Shown here piece after piece: positions 8,269 to 16,558 of a stretch of 64,000 nt of DNA. Location of the stretch: NCBI RefSeq assembly GCF_014493765.1, contig NZ_JACTVJ010000029.1:79048-143047 (forward strand), written 5' to 3'. The translations under genes and the position numbers were made by a program. A model generated the notes under the pieces. That model ran no database searches. It worked only from the letters and a program-made list of their open reading frames with translations, and had not been told where the DNA came from. The stretch comes from Streptomyces polyasparticus. Lineage in GTDB: Bacteria; Actinomycetota; Actinomycetes; Streptomycetales; Streptomycetaceae. Each line of letters starts with the position of its first letter. Position 1 is the first letter of the stretch.

Positions 8269-9183
8269 ATGCTCGAGCTGCGCCAACTGCACGTACTCAA
8301 GGCCATCGCCCGCGAGGGTTCACTCGCCGCCGCGGCCCGTGCGCTGCACTACTCCCAGCCCACGATCACGCACCATCTGGCGGCGCTCGAAGCACACTTC
8401 GGGCATCGGCTCGTGCAGCGCGGCCCGCGCGGAGCCGAGCTCAACGAACTGGGCAGCAGTCTCCTGCCGCACGCCGAGGCGGTCCTGGAGCGGCTGCGTC
8501 TCGCCGAGCAGGAGATCCGCGACCTCGCCGAGCAGGGGACGCATGCCGTGCACATCGGCACGTTCCCGACTGCCGGCGCCCTGCTGCTGCCGCCGGCGGT
8601 GAAGGCACTGCTCCAGGCCGGCGTACGGGTAACGCTCAGCGAAGGCGAACTGCCCATGCTGCTCAAGGGGTTGAGGGCGCGGCAGCTGCACGCGGCGCTC
8701 GTCTTCTCCGAGCCCGGTGAGCATCTGGATCTCGACGAGGAGTTCGAGCTGCACGCTCTGCTGCGCGACCCGCTCCAACTCGTGCTGCCGAGAAACCACC
8801 GGTTCGCCGACCGGGACCACGTACCGCTGGAGGAGCTCGAAAACGACGACTGGATCGGGGCCGCCGACCCGGGCGACCCCTGCGACCGCGCCCTGTCGCG
8901 GGCCTGCGCCAAGCACTCCTTCCAGCCCGTGTACACGCTGCGCACCGACGACTACGCCGTCGTGCAGGGCTTCGTGGCCGCCGGTGCGGGGATCGCCCTC
9001 GTGCCGCGGCTCGCCCTGAGCACACCGCACCGCGGTGTCGTCCTCCGTCAGCTCGCCGATCTGCCGCTCGCCCGCGAGGTCAGCGTCGCCGCGCTGCGCA
9101 CCTCCGCCGCCGGCAGCATCCCCACGCTGGTGGAGCATCTGCGCACCCAGGCACACACGATCCAGCGGCGCTGGAGCGACTGA
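8269..9183 (+). CDS. LysR-family transcriptional regulator
   Basis: A 304-residue LysR protein with the N-terminal winged helix (RQLHVLKAIAREGSLAAAAR, then SQPTITHHLAALE) and a C-terminal periplasmic-binding-like effector domain starting near residue 90 (VHIGTFPTAGALLLP). The start lies directly after a 13-bp palindrome with no clear ribosome site. It is transcribed away from the PLP decarboxylase gene, the arrangement usual for a LysR regulator and its target, so the effector may be an amino acid or polyamine. Confidence 0.93.
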   Translation: MLELRQLHVLKAIAREGSLAAAARALHYSQPTITHHLAALEAHFGHRLVQRGPRGAELNELGSSLLPHAEAVLERLRLAEQEIRDLAEQGTHAVHIGTFPTAGALLLPPAVKALLQAGVRVTLSEGELPMLLKGLRARQLHAALVFSEPGEHLDLDEEFELHALLRDPLQLVLPRNHRFADRDHVPLEELENDDWIGAADPGDPCDRALSRACAKHSFQPVYTLRTDDYAVVQGFVAAGAGIALVPRLALSTPHRGVVLRQLADLPLAREVSVAALRTSAAGSIPTLVEHLRTQAHTIQRRWSD

Positions 9184-9218
9184 CCGGGCTGGGGACGTGC
9201 TAGGCGCCGACGGTCGCA

Positions 9219-9256
9219 CCCGATCCGCGCACCGACGCATCAGTACGCGGACCGGG
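9219..9256. terminator. Hairpin between lysR and tuf3
   Basis: CCCGATCCGCG and CGCGGACCGGG pair at 10 of 11 positions around a 16-base loop, in the gap where lysR and tuf3 converge. It is a moderate candidate only. Confidence 0.4.
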
Positions 9257-9273
9257 CAACAGCCCCTACGGGC

Positions 9274-10446
9274 CTAGCCGATGACCTCGGTCACGGTCCC
9301 CGCCCCGACCGTGCGCCCGCCCTCGCGGATCGCGAAGCCGAGGCCGGACTCCAGTGGGACGTCACGGCCCAGTTCGACCGTCATCGTGACGGTGTCCCCG
9401 GGACGCGCGACCGCCGCCTCACCGAGGTCGACGTCGCCGACCACGTCCGCGGTACGGATGTAGAACTGCGGCCGGTACCCGGTCGTGAGCGGGGTCGTAC
9501 GGCCGCCCTCGCGACCCGACAGGACGTACACCTGCGCGGTGAACCGCCGCGCGGGCTGCACGCTGCCGGGCGCCGCGACCACATGACCGCGGCGGACCGC
9601 GTCGCGCGGGACACCGCGGAGCAGCAGGGCGACGTTGTCACCGGCCTGCGCCTCGTCCATCGGCTTCCCGAAGGTCTCCAGACCCGTCACGACCGACTCG
9701 ACCTCCGCACCGAGCACTTGCACACGGTCACCCATGCGCACGGTGCCGCGCTCGATGGCACCCGTGACGACCGTGCCGCGACCCGTGATGGTCAGGACGT
9801 TCTCCACGGGCAGCAGGAACGGTGCGTCGACGTACCGCTCCGGCATCGGGACGTAGGTGTCCACCGCGTCGAGCAGCGCCTCGATCGAGGCGGTCCAACG
9901 CGGGTCGCCGTCAAGGGCCTTGAGGCCGGACACCGGGACGACCGGGACCGAGTCCCCGTCGTAGCCGTGCTGCGAGAGCAGGTCGCGGACCTCCAGCTCG
10001 ACGAGCTCGATCAGCTCCGCGTCGCCCGTGTCGGCCTTGTTGAGGGCGACCACGATGTGGTCGACCCCGACCTGGCGGGCGAGCAGGACGTGCTCGGCGG
10101 TCTGCGGCATGATGCCGTCGGCCGCGGAGACGACGAGGATCGCCCCGTCGAGCTGGGCGGCGCCGGTGACCATGTTCTTGATGTAGTCGGCGTGGCCGGG
10201 CATGTCGACATGCGCGTAGTGCCGGGTGTCGGTCTCGTACTCGACGTGCGCGATGTTGATGGTGATGCCGCGGGCGGCCTCCTCCGGAGCCTTGTCGATC
10301 CGGTCGAAGGGCACGAACGTGCCGCTGCCGCGCTCGGCGAGCACCTTCGTGATCGCGGCGGTGAGGGTGGTCTTGCCGTGGTCGACGTGGCCCATGGTGC
10401 CGATGTTGAGGTGCGGCTTGGTGCGCACGTATGCCGTCTTGGACAT
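9274..10446 (-). CDS. tuf3: Elongation factor Tu, divergent tuf3-type
   Basis: A 390-residue EF-Tu with G1 GHVDHGKT, switch [16 protein letters not shown]3 as DMPGH (most EF-Tu have DCPGH), G4 NKAD, then domains 2 and 3. It departs from the housekeeping Streptomyces protein at many normally fixed positions, for example [12 protein letters not shown] and MPQTAEHV. This matches the third, non-essential tuf gene of Streptomyces, reported in S. coelicolor to be under positive stringent control. The ATG at 10446 has AAGGA six bases upstream; an in-frame extension is not needed. It stands alone rather than in the rpsL-fusA operon. Whether it changes antibiotic sensitivity or serves starvation growth is not visible. 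Confidence 0.93.
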   Translation of the reverse strand: MSKTAYVRTKPHLNIGTMGHVDHGKTTLTAAITKVLAERGSGTFVPFDRIDKAPEEAARGITINIAHVEYETDTRHYAHVDMPGHADYIKNMVTGAAQLDGAILVVSAADGIMPQTAEHVLLARQVGVDHIVVALNKADTGDAELIELVELEVRDLLSQHGYDGDSVPVVPVSGLKALDGDPRWTASIEALLDAVDTYVPMPERYVDAPFLLPVENVLTITGRGTVVTGAIERGTVRMGDRVQVLGAEVESVVTGLETFGKPMDEAQAGDNVALLLRGVPRDAVRRGHVVAAPGSVQPARRFTAQVYVLSGREGGRTTPLTTGYRPQFYIRTADVVGDVDLGEAAVARPGDTVTMTVELGRDVPLESGLGFAIREGGRTVGAGTVTEVIG

Positions 10447-10601
10447 TGCTTGTCCTTCTGGGTTCCCTGTCAGTGCAGGGCAGTTGATGGTCCTCCGCAC
10501 CGGTTGCCGGCCGGTTTGCCGCGAAGGGCGGCGGAAGACGGGGACCCCTCGGATCACACCGACCCTCCCCCTGCGGGGTCCGCCGGAATGTCCGGGGAGA
10601 G

Positions 10602-10784
10602 TCAGCTTCGGACGCCGTCGAAGGCGTCGACGAACAGATCGGCTGCGAGAGCGGCCGCGAGATCAGCCGCGAGTGCGGCCGCGAAGAAAGGCGCGAGGGA
10701 ATCCTCGGCAACGGCCTGGCAACCGGCAGCCCGAGCAGCGCCCGCGACTGCGGGCGTAGCTGCGAGGAAGGTCTGCCGGAACAT
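10602..10784 (-). CDS. Possible small Ala-rich protein upstream of tuf3
   Basis: A 60-codon frame starting at an ATG with AGAGGA seven bases upstream. The product is Ala-rich with an amphipathic repeat ([16 protein letters not shown]) and acidic C-terminus. No family is recognised and low-complexity frames are common in this genome, so it may be chance. If real, it would be co-directional with and 155 bases before tuf3. Confidence 0.3.
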   Translation of the reverse strand: MFRQTFLAATPAVAGAARAAGCQAVAEDSLAPFFAAALAADLAAALAADLFVDAFDGVRS

Positions 10785-10854
10785 GCTGTGATCCTCTACT
10801 GTCGGCGTACCCACGTCCAACGAATTACCGTCAGCAGCTATTCCGGGGAGTGGC

Positions 10855-11208
10855 ATGCCGAACCGTTGGGTCGGAGTGACCGTCGACTGTCTGGACGTGG
10901 AGCGCGTCGCGGCGTTCTGGAGCGTCCTGCTCGACCGGCCGAAAGGCCCGTCGATGCCGGGCTGGATCTATCTCGGCCATGTGGACGACCCGCAGCCGCG
11001 GCTGGTGTTCCAGCCGGTGACCGAGCCGCAGCAGGGCAAGGTGCGGCTGCATTTGGACGTTCTGGTGGACGACATCGACGCGGGCGTCGCCCAAGTCCTC
11101 GCCCTCGGCGGCACGTTCACCGGGGAGCGGCATGACTACGAGGAGGGTGTGGTGCTGGTCATGGCCGATCCCGAGGGGCATGAGTTCTGCCTGTCGCAGT
11201 TCTACTGA
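10855..11208 (+). CDS. VOC (glyoxalase/bleomycin-resistance) family protein
   Basis: A 117-residue single-module VOC protein. It begins with the WVGVTVDCLDVERVAAFW strand-helix unit and ends with the typical DPEGHEFCLSQ strand. It has repeats of the beta-alpha-beta-beta-beta fold and metal-ligand candidates in RLHLDVLVDD and in the C-terminal GHEF. The substrate is unknown; homologues include glyoxalases, dioxygenases and drug-binding proteins. GGGGAG lies five bases before the ATG. It is monocistronic and ends 12 bases from the converging AlkD-like gene. Confidence 0.9.
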   Translation: MPNRWVGVTVDCLDVERVAAFWSVLLDRPKGPSMPGWIYLGHVDDPQPRLVFQPVTEPQQGKVRLHLDVLVDDIDAGVAQVLALGGTFTGERHDYEEGVVLVMADPEGHEFCLSQFY

Positions 11209-11220
11209 CCGTACTGAGGC

Positions 11221-11964
11221 CTATGGACGCCCGACGTTCTTGAGCGCCTCGCGCACCGACAGCGGCGACAGGCGCTGCTCATGGGCGGCCACGAAGTCCC
11301 GTACGGCCTGCGCGTCCGTCTTCGCGTACTCCCGAAGGCACCAGCCGATCGCCTTGCGGATGAAGAAGTCCGGATGCCCGCTCTGCCGCAGGCAGTAGCC
11401 GAAGAGGCGGTCGGGGTCGGTCGCGTCCTTGTAGCGCAGCTGGTGCAGCAGCGCCGTGCGCGCGACCCAGAGGTCGTCGTCCTCGATCCACGCGTCCATG
11501 TCGCGCTCGAGCCGCGGATCCGCGGCCACAAGGCCGCCGACGACATGTACGGCCAGTGCGTCGACCGTGTCCCACCACGGAAGTGTGGTGACCAGATGCC
11601 GGGCGACCGGAAGGAAGGCGGACGAGAGGCGCTTGCCGTGGCGCCGCAGATAGTCGACGGCGAAGTAGTGGTACTCGCGCTCCGGCAGCCGCCAGGCGCG
11701 CAGCGCGACGGCTGTGCAGTCCGCCTCGTCCGGCCGCGGCAGCCCTTCGAGCACGATCTTGGACAGCGCCTTGCGCTCGGGGGACGCGATCCCGAGAAAG
11801 GGAGCGACCCCTTTCATGTACGCGGCCATCTGCTCGGCACGCGCCGCGTCCGCACCCTTCCCGTACGTGGGGACCAGGCGTTCCAGTACGAGATCGGCCA
11901 GCGCACTGGCCGGAACCGACGGTGAAGCGGACGCGGCGCCGTCCGCGGCATGCCGAGCACTCAT
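11221..11964 (-). CDS. AlkD-like DNA alkylation repair protein
   Basis: A 247-residue all-helical HEAT-repeat protein of the AlkC/AlkD superfamily. Conserved features are the YHYFAVDYLRRH helix, LPWWDTVDAL, and DLWVARTALLHQL followed by FFIRKAIGWCLREYAKTD. In AlkD enzymes the equivalent Trp/Asp residues contact the flipped-out alkyl-base. It would excise N3- and N7-alkylpurines. The ATG at 11964 with GGGGTG eight bases before it is preferred over a GTG three codons upstream. It is the first of two DNA-repair glycosylases in the window (ung at 25995); they are unlinked. Confidence 0.9.
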   Translation of the reverse strand: MSARHAADGAASASPSVPASALADLVLERLVPTYGKGADAARAEQMAAYMKGVAPFLGIASPERKALSKIVLEGLPRPDEADCTAVALRAWRLPEREYHYFAVDYLRRHGKRLSSAFLPVARHLVTTLPWWDTVDALAVHVVGGLVAADPRLERDMDAWIEDDDLWVARTALLHQLRYKDATDPDRLFGYCLRQSGHPDFFIRKAIGWCLREYAKTDAQAVRDFVAAHEQRLSPLSVREALKNVGRP

Positions 11965-12137
11965 GAGACGCACCCCACGAAGCGAGGAAACAGCGAGGAA
12001 TCGAGGTCAGAGACGAAGCAGTGGGCGGAGACGGACGCGCAGACTCAGGCCGTGCCGTACGGAAACACAGCAGTACTGAGACAGAGGTGAGACGCAGACT
12101 ACGGCGATCAGTGAGGTTTGTCGGTTAGTCTCCCCGG

Positions 12138-12878
12138 ATGTCGGACACCGTCACACGAGCTGCTACGAGCGCCACGCTCGCGCGGCCTGCCCCCGGCGAC
12201 CGGGCGTTTGCCGTGCGCTGCGGCAGGGCGCTGCTCTCGCCGTGGTCACGGCTCGGGCTGCTCGTCCTGCTGCTCGCCGCCGCGGGCGCCGGCGTCCTCG
12301 TCTTCGAACCCCAGCGGCTGCTCGCCGAGGGCTGGCCGCCCCAGGTCGGCGGCGCCGCGGCCGTGGTGCTGTTCTCGGTCGCGTACGGCGTGTGCACGGC
12401 GGCCTTCGTCCCCCGGCCGCTCCTGAACCTCGCCGCCGGTGCGCTCTTCGGCGCGCAGGCCGGGCTCGTGGGAGCGATCGCCGGCACGGTCCTGGGGGCG
12501 GGCATCGCCTTCGGGCTCGGCCGCATCCTCGGCCAGGACGCGTTGCGCCCCCTGCTGCGCGGCCGGATCGTCCAGGCCGTCGACGGGCAGCTCAGCCGGC
12601 ACGGCTTCCGCTCGATGCTCGCCGCGCGCCTCTTCCCGGGGATCCCCTTCTGGGCGGCGAACTACTGCGCGGCGGTCTCGCGTATGCGCGTGACTCCGTT
12701 CCTTCTGGCGACCGCGCTCGGCTCGATTCCCAATACGGCCGCGTATGTCATCGCCGGCAGCCAGGCCTCGGCGCCCACCTCGCCCGCGTTCCTGATCGCG
12801 ATGGGGTTCATCGCCGTGACGGGGCTGGGCGGGGCGATAGTCGCCTGGCGCAAGCGCCACCGTCTGCGCGGGCACTGA
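12138..12878 (+). CDS. TVP38/TMEM64 (DedA-like) membrane protein
   Basis: A 246-residue polytopic protein of the VTT superfamily. After a 35-residue cytoplasmic start come helices at about 36-57 and 72-90, then the signature re-entrant region PRPLLNLAAGALFGAQAGL and RLFPGIPFWAANYCAA, and two more helices. VTT proteins are linked to lipid or undecaprenyl-phosphate flipping and membrane homeostasis. Conservation of the GxFG-type and RFxPxxPF-like motifs supports membership, although the second reads RLFPGIPF. The gene lies 286 bases before uppP, which handles undecaprenyl carriers; a functional link is possible but only suggestive. Confidence 0.9.
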   Translation: MSDTVTRAATSATLARPAPGDRAFAVRCGRALLSPWSRLGLLVLLLAAAGAGVLVFEPQRLLAEGWPPQVGGAAAVVLFSVAYGVCTAAFVPRPLLNLAAGALFGAQAGLVGAIAGTVLGAGIAFGLGRILGQDALRPLLRGRIVQAVDGQLSRHGFRSMLAARLFPGIPFWAANYCAAVSRMRVTPFLLATALGSIPNTAAYVIAGSQASAPTSPAFLIAMGFIAVTGLGGAIVAWRKRHRLRGH

Positions 12879-12882
12879 GCCC

Positions 12883-12978
12883 GGGCACGGTCAGCGGCCT
12901 ATCCGTCCAGGCCTGGGCACGGTCAGCTGCCTCTCCGTCCAAGCCCGGGGACGGTCAGCTGCCTCTCCGTCCGGCGTG
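12883..12978. repeat. 32-bp tandem repeat, three copies
   Basis: Three consecutive 32-bp units begin at 12883, 12915 and 12947, built on GGGCACGGTCAGCTGCC and CTCTCCGTCCAAGC. Copies 2 and 3 are nearly identical; copy 1 has a few changes. The array begins four bases after the TVP38 stop codon. No open function is evident. Confidence 0.85.
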
Positions 12979-13163
12979 AGCGCCGGGGCGCGCACGGAGC
13001 GCCCACCCGATGACGCTAGGCTGCACGGGGCAACCGCATGATCACCCGAGAACCCTCACCCCGATACCCGGGGATCGACGGCTGCCCAGGACCACAGCCC
13101 CCGCAGCGCCTGGCCCGCAAGTTTGCCGGTCGGCTCGAGACCAGTACTTGGACGGCTTAGTAC

Positions 13164-14039
13164 ATGTCTTGGTTCGAATCCCTGATCCTCGGACTCGTCC
13201 AGGGACTCACGGAGTTCCTCCCGATCTCCTCCAGCGCACATCTGCGCCTGACGGCCGCGTTCGCCGGCTGGCACGACCCGGGTGCGGCGTTCACGGCGAT
13301 CACGCAGATCGGCACCGAGACCGCCGTCCTGATCTACTTCCGCAAGGACATCGCCCGCATTCTCTCGGCGTGGTTCCGCTCGCTGACGAACAAGGCGCTG
13401 CGCAGTGACCACGACGCCCAGATGGGCTGGCTCGTGATCGTCGGCTCGATCCCGATCGGGGTACTCGGCGTCACGCTCAAGGACCAGATCGAGGGACCGT
13501 TCCGCGATCTGCGTCTGATCGCCACCACCCTGATCGTGATGGGCATCGTGCTCGGCATCGCCGACCGCCTCGCGGCCCGCGACGAAACCGGCGGCCGGCA
13601 CCGCGCGGTCAGGGAGCGCAAGACGCTCAAGGACCTGAGCGTGAAGGACGGCCTCATCTACGGCTTCTGCCAGGCGATGGCCCTGATCCCCGGCGTCTCC
13701 CGCTCGGGCGCCACCATCAGCGGCGGCCTCCTCATGGGCTACACCCGTGAGGCAGCGGCCCGCTACTCCTTCCTCCTCGCGATCCCCGCGGTCCTGGCCT
13801 CCGGCCTCTTCGAGCTGAAGGACGCCGGCGAGGGCGGCCACGTCTCGTGGGGCCCGACGATCTTCGCGACGATCATCGCTTTCGTGGTGGGTTATGCCGT
13901 CATCGCCTGGTTCATGAAGTTCATCTCGACCAAGTCCTTCATGCCCTTCGTCTACTACCGTGTCGTGCTCGGCATCGTGCTGTTCGTCCTGGTGGGGATG
14001 GGCGTCCTGAGCCCGCATGCGGGTGAGTCGGCGGGCTGA
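13164..14039 (+). CDS. uppP: Undecaprenyl-diphosphatase UppP (BacA)
   Basis: A 291-residue integral membrane phosphatase that recycles undecaprenyl diphosphate to the monophosphate carrier for peptidoglycan synthesis, and whose excess gives bacitracin tolerance. Both catalytic signatures are present: GLTEFLPISSSAHL near the N-terminus and IPGVSRSGATISGGL near residue 178. About eight hydrophobic segments follow. The gene has no strong ribosome site at this ATG. It ends in a very strong terminator. Streptomyces genomes usually carry more than one uppP, so this need not be the sole copy. Confidence 0.95.
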   Translation: MSWFESLILGLVQGLTEFLPISSSAHLRLTAAFAGWHDPGAAFTAITQIGTETAVLIYFRKDIARILSAWFRSLTNKALRSDHDAQMGWLVIVGSIPIGVLGVTLKDQIEGPFRDLRLIATTLIVMGIVLGIADRLAARDETGGRHRAVRERKTLKDLSVKDGLIYGFCQAMALIPGVSRSGATISGGLLMGYTREAAARYSFLLAIPAVLASGLFELKDAGEGGHVSWGPTIFATIIAFVVGYAVIAWFMKFISTKSFMPFVYYRVVLGIVLFVLVGMGVLSPHAGESAG

Positions 14040-14076
14040 GCCAGACGGTTCGAAGCCCCGGCCCCGAGCGACCACA

Positions 14077-14113
14077 CGCGGAAGCGGCCCCCACCATGGG
14101 GGCCGCTTCCGCG
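14077..14113 (+). terminator. uppP terminator
   Basis: A perfect 16-bp stem (CGCGGAAGCGGCCCCC and its complement) with loop ACCAT, 37 bases after the uppP stop, followed by TTCTTG. It is one of the strongest hairpins in the window. Confidence 0.9.
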
Positions 14114-14169
14114 TTCTTGAGGATCGCGCCACGAGCCCTGGATGATGGGCGTCGTCGAGGGGGGCGAGC

Positions 14170-14529
14170 GTGGGTCGTTGGGGTGTGGTTGCGCAGGTTC
14201 ACCAAGGTGAGTCGTATCGGACGGAGTTCGTCTGTCGTGGGCGGGAGACGAAGCGGCAGGCGGTGGAGGAGCTGCGGGCCCTCGTGCACACGTATCTGCC
14301 GAGCAAGAACATCATCGAGCAGTGGCGGCACGTGTACCGCTTCGCCGGCCAGGAGACGTATCTGGTGGTGGTCAAAGGCGTGATGAGCAAGTGGGAGTGC
14401 ACGCTGAGCGTCGTGGAGCTCGTGGCGGATTCGGCCGATCCGGCGGTCGCCGAAAGTGCGCTGCGGGAGGAGGACGCCCTGCCGGGGGTCGACGACGGTC
14501 CGCAGGACCGGGTCCCGCCCGGCTACTGA
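14170..14529 (+). CDS. Conserved hypothetical protein
   Basis: A 119-residue soluble protein whose GTG start has GAGGGGGG seven bases upstream. The sequence is well structured for ~90 residues (WGVVAQVHQGESYRTEFVC, VYRFAGQETYLVVVKG) and ends in an acidic/Pro tail. No motif suggests a function; I do not recognise a domain. It lies between the uppP terminator and the convergent VWA gene and appears monocistronic. Confidence 0.75.
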   Translation: MGRWGVVAQVHQGESYRTEFVCRGRETKRQAVEELRALVHTYLPSKNIIEQWRHVYRFAGQETYLVVVKGVMSKWECTLSVVELVADSADPAVAESALREEDALPGVDDGPQDRVPPGY

Positions 14530-14557
14530 CACGCGCCCGCCGCGCCCGCACCACGTC

Positions 14558-14627
14558 CAGCGCAGGACCCCCGCCCGCATCACGTCAGCGCAGGACCCCG
14601 GCCCACACCACCTCAGCGCAGGACCCC
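14558..14627. repeat. 28-bp repeats spanning the VWA stop codon
   Basis: CAGCGCAGGACCCC recurs at 14558, 14586 and 14614, each 28 bases apart. The third copy is the coding 3' end and stop of the minus-strand VWA gene; the others lie just beyond it. Each copy carries the stop or its variant. Confidence 0.8.
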
Positions 14628-15311
14628 CGCCGCCGATGCCGCCCGCAGCCAGTCCGGGAACTCCCCCATCAGGCGGTCGTACAGGACCCCGTCCGGGATC
14701 AGCTTCGGGTCCTTGCCCGCCGGGAAGAAGCCCGCGTTGTCGACGAGGCGCTTCTTCGGTACGGCCAGGTCGTCGAGCTTGCGCAGGAAGCCGAACTCGT
14801 CGTCCCCGTAGCCGATGAACTGCCAGAAGATCGGCAGCTCGGCCGCCTTGCACAGGGTCTTCTCAGCCGCGCGGCGCGAGTCCGGGGAGCCGTCGGTCTG
14901 GAAGAGCACGAACGCGGGTGCCTCGACACCGCTGTCGAGGTAGTGGCCGATGACGGCTTCCATGGCGGCGGCGTAATTGGTGGTGCCCATGTGCCCGAGC
15001 GCGTCGTGGAGTTCGGTGATGCGGCCCTGGTAGTGGTCGAGGCTGATGTCGACGGCGGCGTGGGCGTCCGTGTCGAAGAAGACGGTGGGCACGATGCCGT
15101 CGTCGTCGAGGTTCGCGGAGAGACCGAGGGCCTGCTCGGCGAGGTGCTGCATGCTGCCGTCCTTGTAGTACCTGCGCATGCTTCCCGAGCGGTCCAGTAC
15201 GAGGTAGACGGCGGCCCGCCGGCCCGTGAGTCCCTGCTTCTCCAGGGATACGGCGGCCGTCTTGACCAGGCTGACGAGGCCGGCCGGGACCTTCTCGAAG
15301 TCGATCGGCAT
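14613..15311 (-). CDS. TerF-like von Willebrand factor A domain protein
   Basis: A 232-residue cytoplasmic VWA protein of the type found with tellurium-resistance (Ter) genes. The metal-ion-dependent adhesion site is intact: DRSGSM (about residue 43), the threonine in GTTNYAAAM, and the aspartate in FQTDGSPDSR. Most of the protein is the VWA domain. No signal peptide or membrane segment is seen. AAGGAG lies nine bases before the ATG at 15311. TerD-type partners are absent here, so its partner is unknown. It is divergent from a gene for a small secreted peptide. Its 3' end is repeated downstream. Confidence 0.88.
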   Translation of the reverse strand: MPIDFEKVPAGLVSLVKTAAVSLEKQGLTGRRAAVYLVLDRSGSMRRYYKDGSMQHLAEQALGLSANLDDDGIVPTVFFDTDAHAAVDISLDHYQGRITELHDALGHMGTTNYAAAMEAVIGHYLDSGVEAPAFVLFQTDGSPDSRRAAEKTLCKAAELPIFWQFIGYGDDEFGFLRKLDDLAVPKKRLVDNAGFFPAGKDPKLIPDGVLYDRLMGEFPDWLRAASAAGVLR

Positions 15312-15361
15312 GCGGATGCGCTCCTTACGTGTCGGTGAGAGGGATGACCGCCGGGGCGGCC

Positions 15362-15504
15362 GGACGGTTGCACCGGCGGGGCAACCGTCCACGGCGGCTC
15401 GGCGACTTCTGCGGAATCCGGGGCAATCCCGCCGGACAGCCGCTCCGAACTTCCAGGGCCGACACCCGTCGGCAGTTCAACAGTTCGGCAGTTATCCGGC
15501 AGTG
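15362..15504. promoter_or_regulatory. Inverted and direct repeats in the VWA / secreted-peptide divergent region
   Basis: GGACGGTTGC at 15362 and GCAACCGTCC at 15381 form a perfect 10-bp inverted repeat with a 9-base spacer. Nearer the peptide gene, CGGCAGTT occurs at 15470, 15486 and (as CGGCAGTG) 15497. Both could be protein-binding sites for either promoter. Confidence 0.45.
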
Positions 15505-15514
15505 AGGAGCCACC

Positions 15515-15742
15515 ATGCAGCACAGCGCCACCACACCCCGCCGCAGGCGGATCAAGCGGCTCGCCGTCGCGGCCGCGGCAGTCGCCGCGTTCGCCGGCGG
15601 CGGGTTGGCCGCAGCCGGTCCGGCCTCGGCCGACACCTTCTGCGGTGAGACCGGCGACGGCGGATTCGGGTGTGTGATCGACCAGGGCGACGGCACGTTC
15701 AAGATGGTCAACAGCAACGGGGACATCGTCTACAACTGGTGA
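15515..15742 (+). CDS. Small secreted peptide
   Basis: A 75-residue protein with a Tat- or Sec-like signal: a basic start (PRRRRIKR), a hydrophobic Ala/Val/Gly core and an ASA cleavage site near residue 39. The predicted mature peptide is only about 36 residues and contains two cysteines (TFCGETGDGGFGC) and the tail NSNGDIVYNW. Two cysteines ten apart could form one disulfide. GAGGAG lies five bases before the ATG. I know no function; candidates are a bioactive peptide, a protein-interaction tag or a protease inhibitor. It is monocistronic with a strong terminator. Confidence 0.85.
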   Translation: MQHSATTPRRRRIKRLAVAAAAVAAFAGGGLAAAGPASADTFCGETGDGGFGCVIDQGDGTFKMVNSNGDIVYNW

Positions 15743-15757
15743 TTCTCCAGCCGAGTC

Positions 15758-15801
15758 GAGGCCTCCCTGCGTCTGGCGGACGTCAGGCGCAGGGAGGCCT
15801 C
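15758..15801. terminator. Terminator of the small secreted peptide gene
   Basis: A 14-bp perfect stem, GAGGCCTCCCTGCG with CGCAGGGAGGCCTC, starts 15 bases after the peptide stop. It reaches the stop of the converging phosphotransferase gene and may serve both. Confidence 0.85.
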
Positions 15802-16516
15802 ACCCGCCGTCCGCCGCATCCAACTCGCGCACCAGCGCCACTGCCTCGTCGAGTGCGTCGATCTCCTGGCGCGTCAGGTTCGGATCGGCCGCCCTGCGCA
15901 TCCGAGCCTGCTCCATGCAGCCCAAGTCGCCGACATCCAGGCCGATCGCGCGGTCACGGTGCTCAAGCAGGGCCGCGAGCCCCGCCCGCGCCCCTGCGGA
16001 CTCCGCGCCGGGCACGACGGCCACCTGCGCCAGAATCAGCGCGGACATCGCCCAGTCCAGCCCGGGCGGCCCCTCCTGTACGTTGCCCCAGTCGATCACC
16101 ACCGGGCCACCGGCGGTCAGCATCACATTGTCCGGGTGCAGGTCGAGGTGGAGCACCCGGTCCGCCGGGTCCGGCGAGAGCCGGGCCGGGATCTCGTGCA
16201 GCCGGCGCAGCAGACCGGCCAGCATCACCCCGCCCTCGTACGCGCTGAGCGCACCCTGCCCCAGGGCCCCGCTCATCGACGGACCCGACAGCCGCTCCAT
16301 CACCAGATCGGTGTGCCGCAGCGACCCGGCCTCTCCCGCATCCGCGCCTGCGGCCCGGATCCTCGGCACCGGATACCCGCGCTCGGCGAGATACGCCATG
16401 AACGCGCCCTCACGGGAGGCATCTCCCTCTCCCCGGTAGCGGCGCAGCACCCACCGGTCGTCAAGCGCGAACACATCGGCCGAGCGGCCGGAGCCCAGCA
16501 ACTCCCCCGTATCCAT
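15800..16516 (-). CDS. Aminoglycoside phosphotransferase (APH)-family protein
   Basis: A 238-residue protein-kinase-like small-molecule phosphotransferase. The Brenner loop LHLDLHPDNVML and metal-binding VIDWGN are intact. The N-terminal lobe (GSGRSADVFALDDRWVLRRY) supplies the nucleotide loop and lysine-equivalent region. It is shorter than true aminoglycoside kinases and the substrate is unknown; resistance cannot be inferred. The ATG at 16516 gives the family start; a GTG seven codons earlier is possible. A short inverted repeat (GATCACCG/CGGTGATC) lies upstream at 16532-16560. Confidence 0.87.
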   Translation of the reverse strand: MDTGELLGSGRSADVFALDDRWVLRRYRGEGDASREGAFMAYLAERGYPVPRIRAAGADAGEAGSLRHTDLVMERLSGPSMSGALGQGALSAYEGGVMLAGLLRRLHEIPARLSPDPADRVLHLDLHPDNVMLTAGGPVVIDWGNVQEGPPGLDWAMSALILAQVAVVPGAESAGARAGLAALLEHRDRAIGLDVGDLGCMEQARMRRAADPNLTRQEIDALDEAVALVRELDAADGG

Positions 16517-16558
16517 GGACTGCACCCTACCGATCACCGATCCACCGGTGACCGGTGA

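Noticed and set aside
13150-13180. A tRNA-like T-loop sequence (GGTTCGAATCC)
   Set aside because: It is the first codons of uppP; no acceptor stem or anticodon arm can be formed around it.
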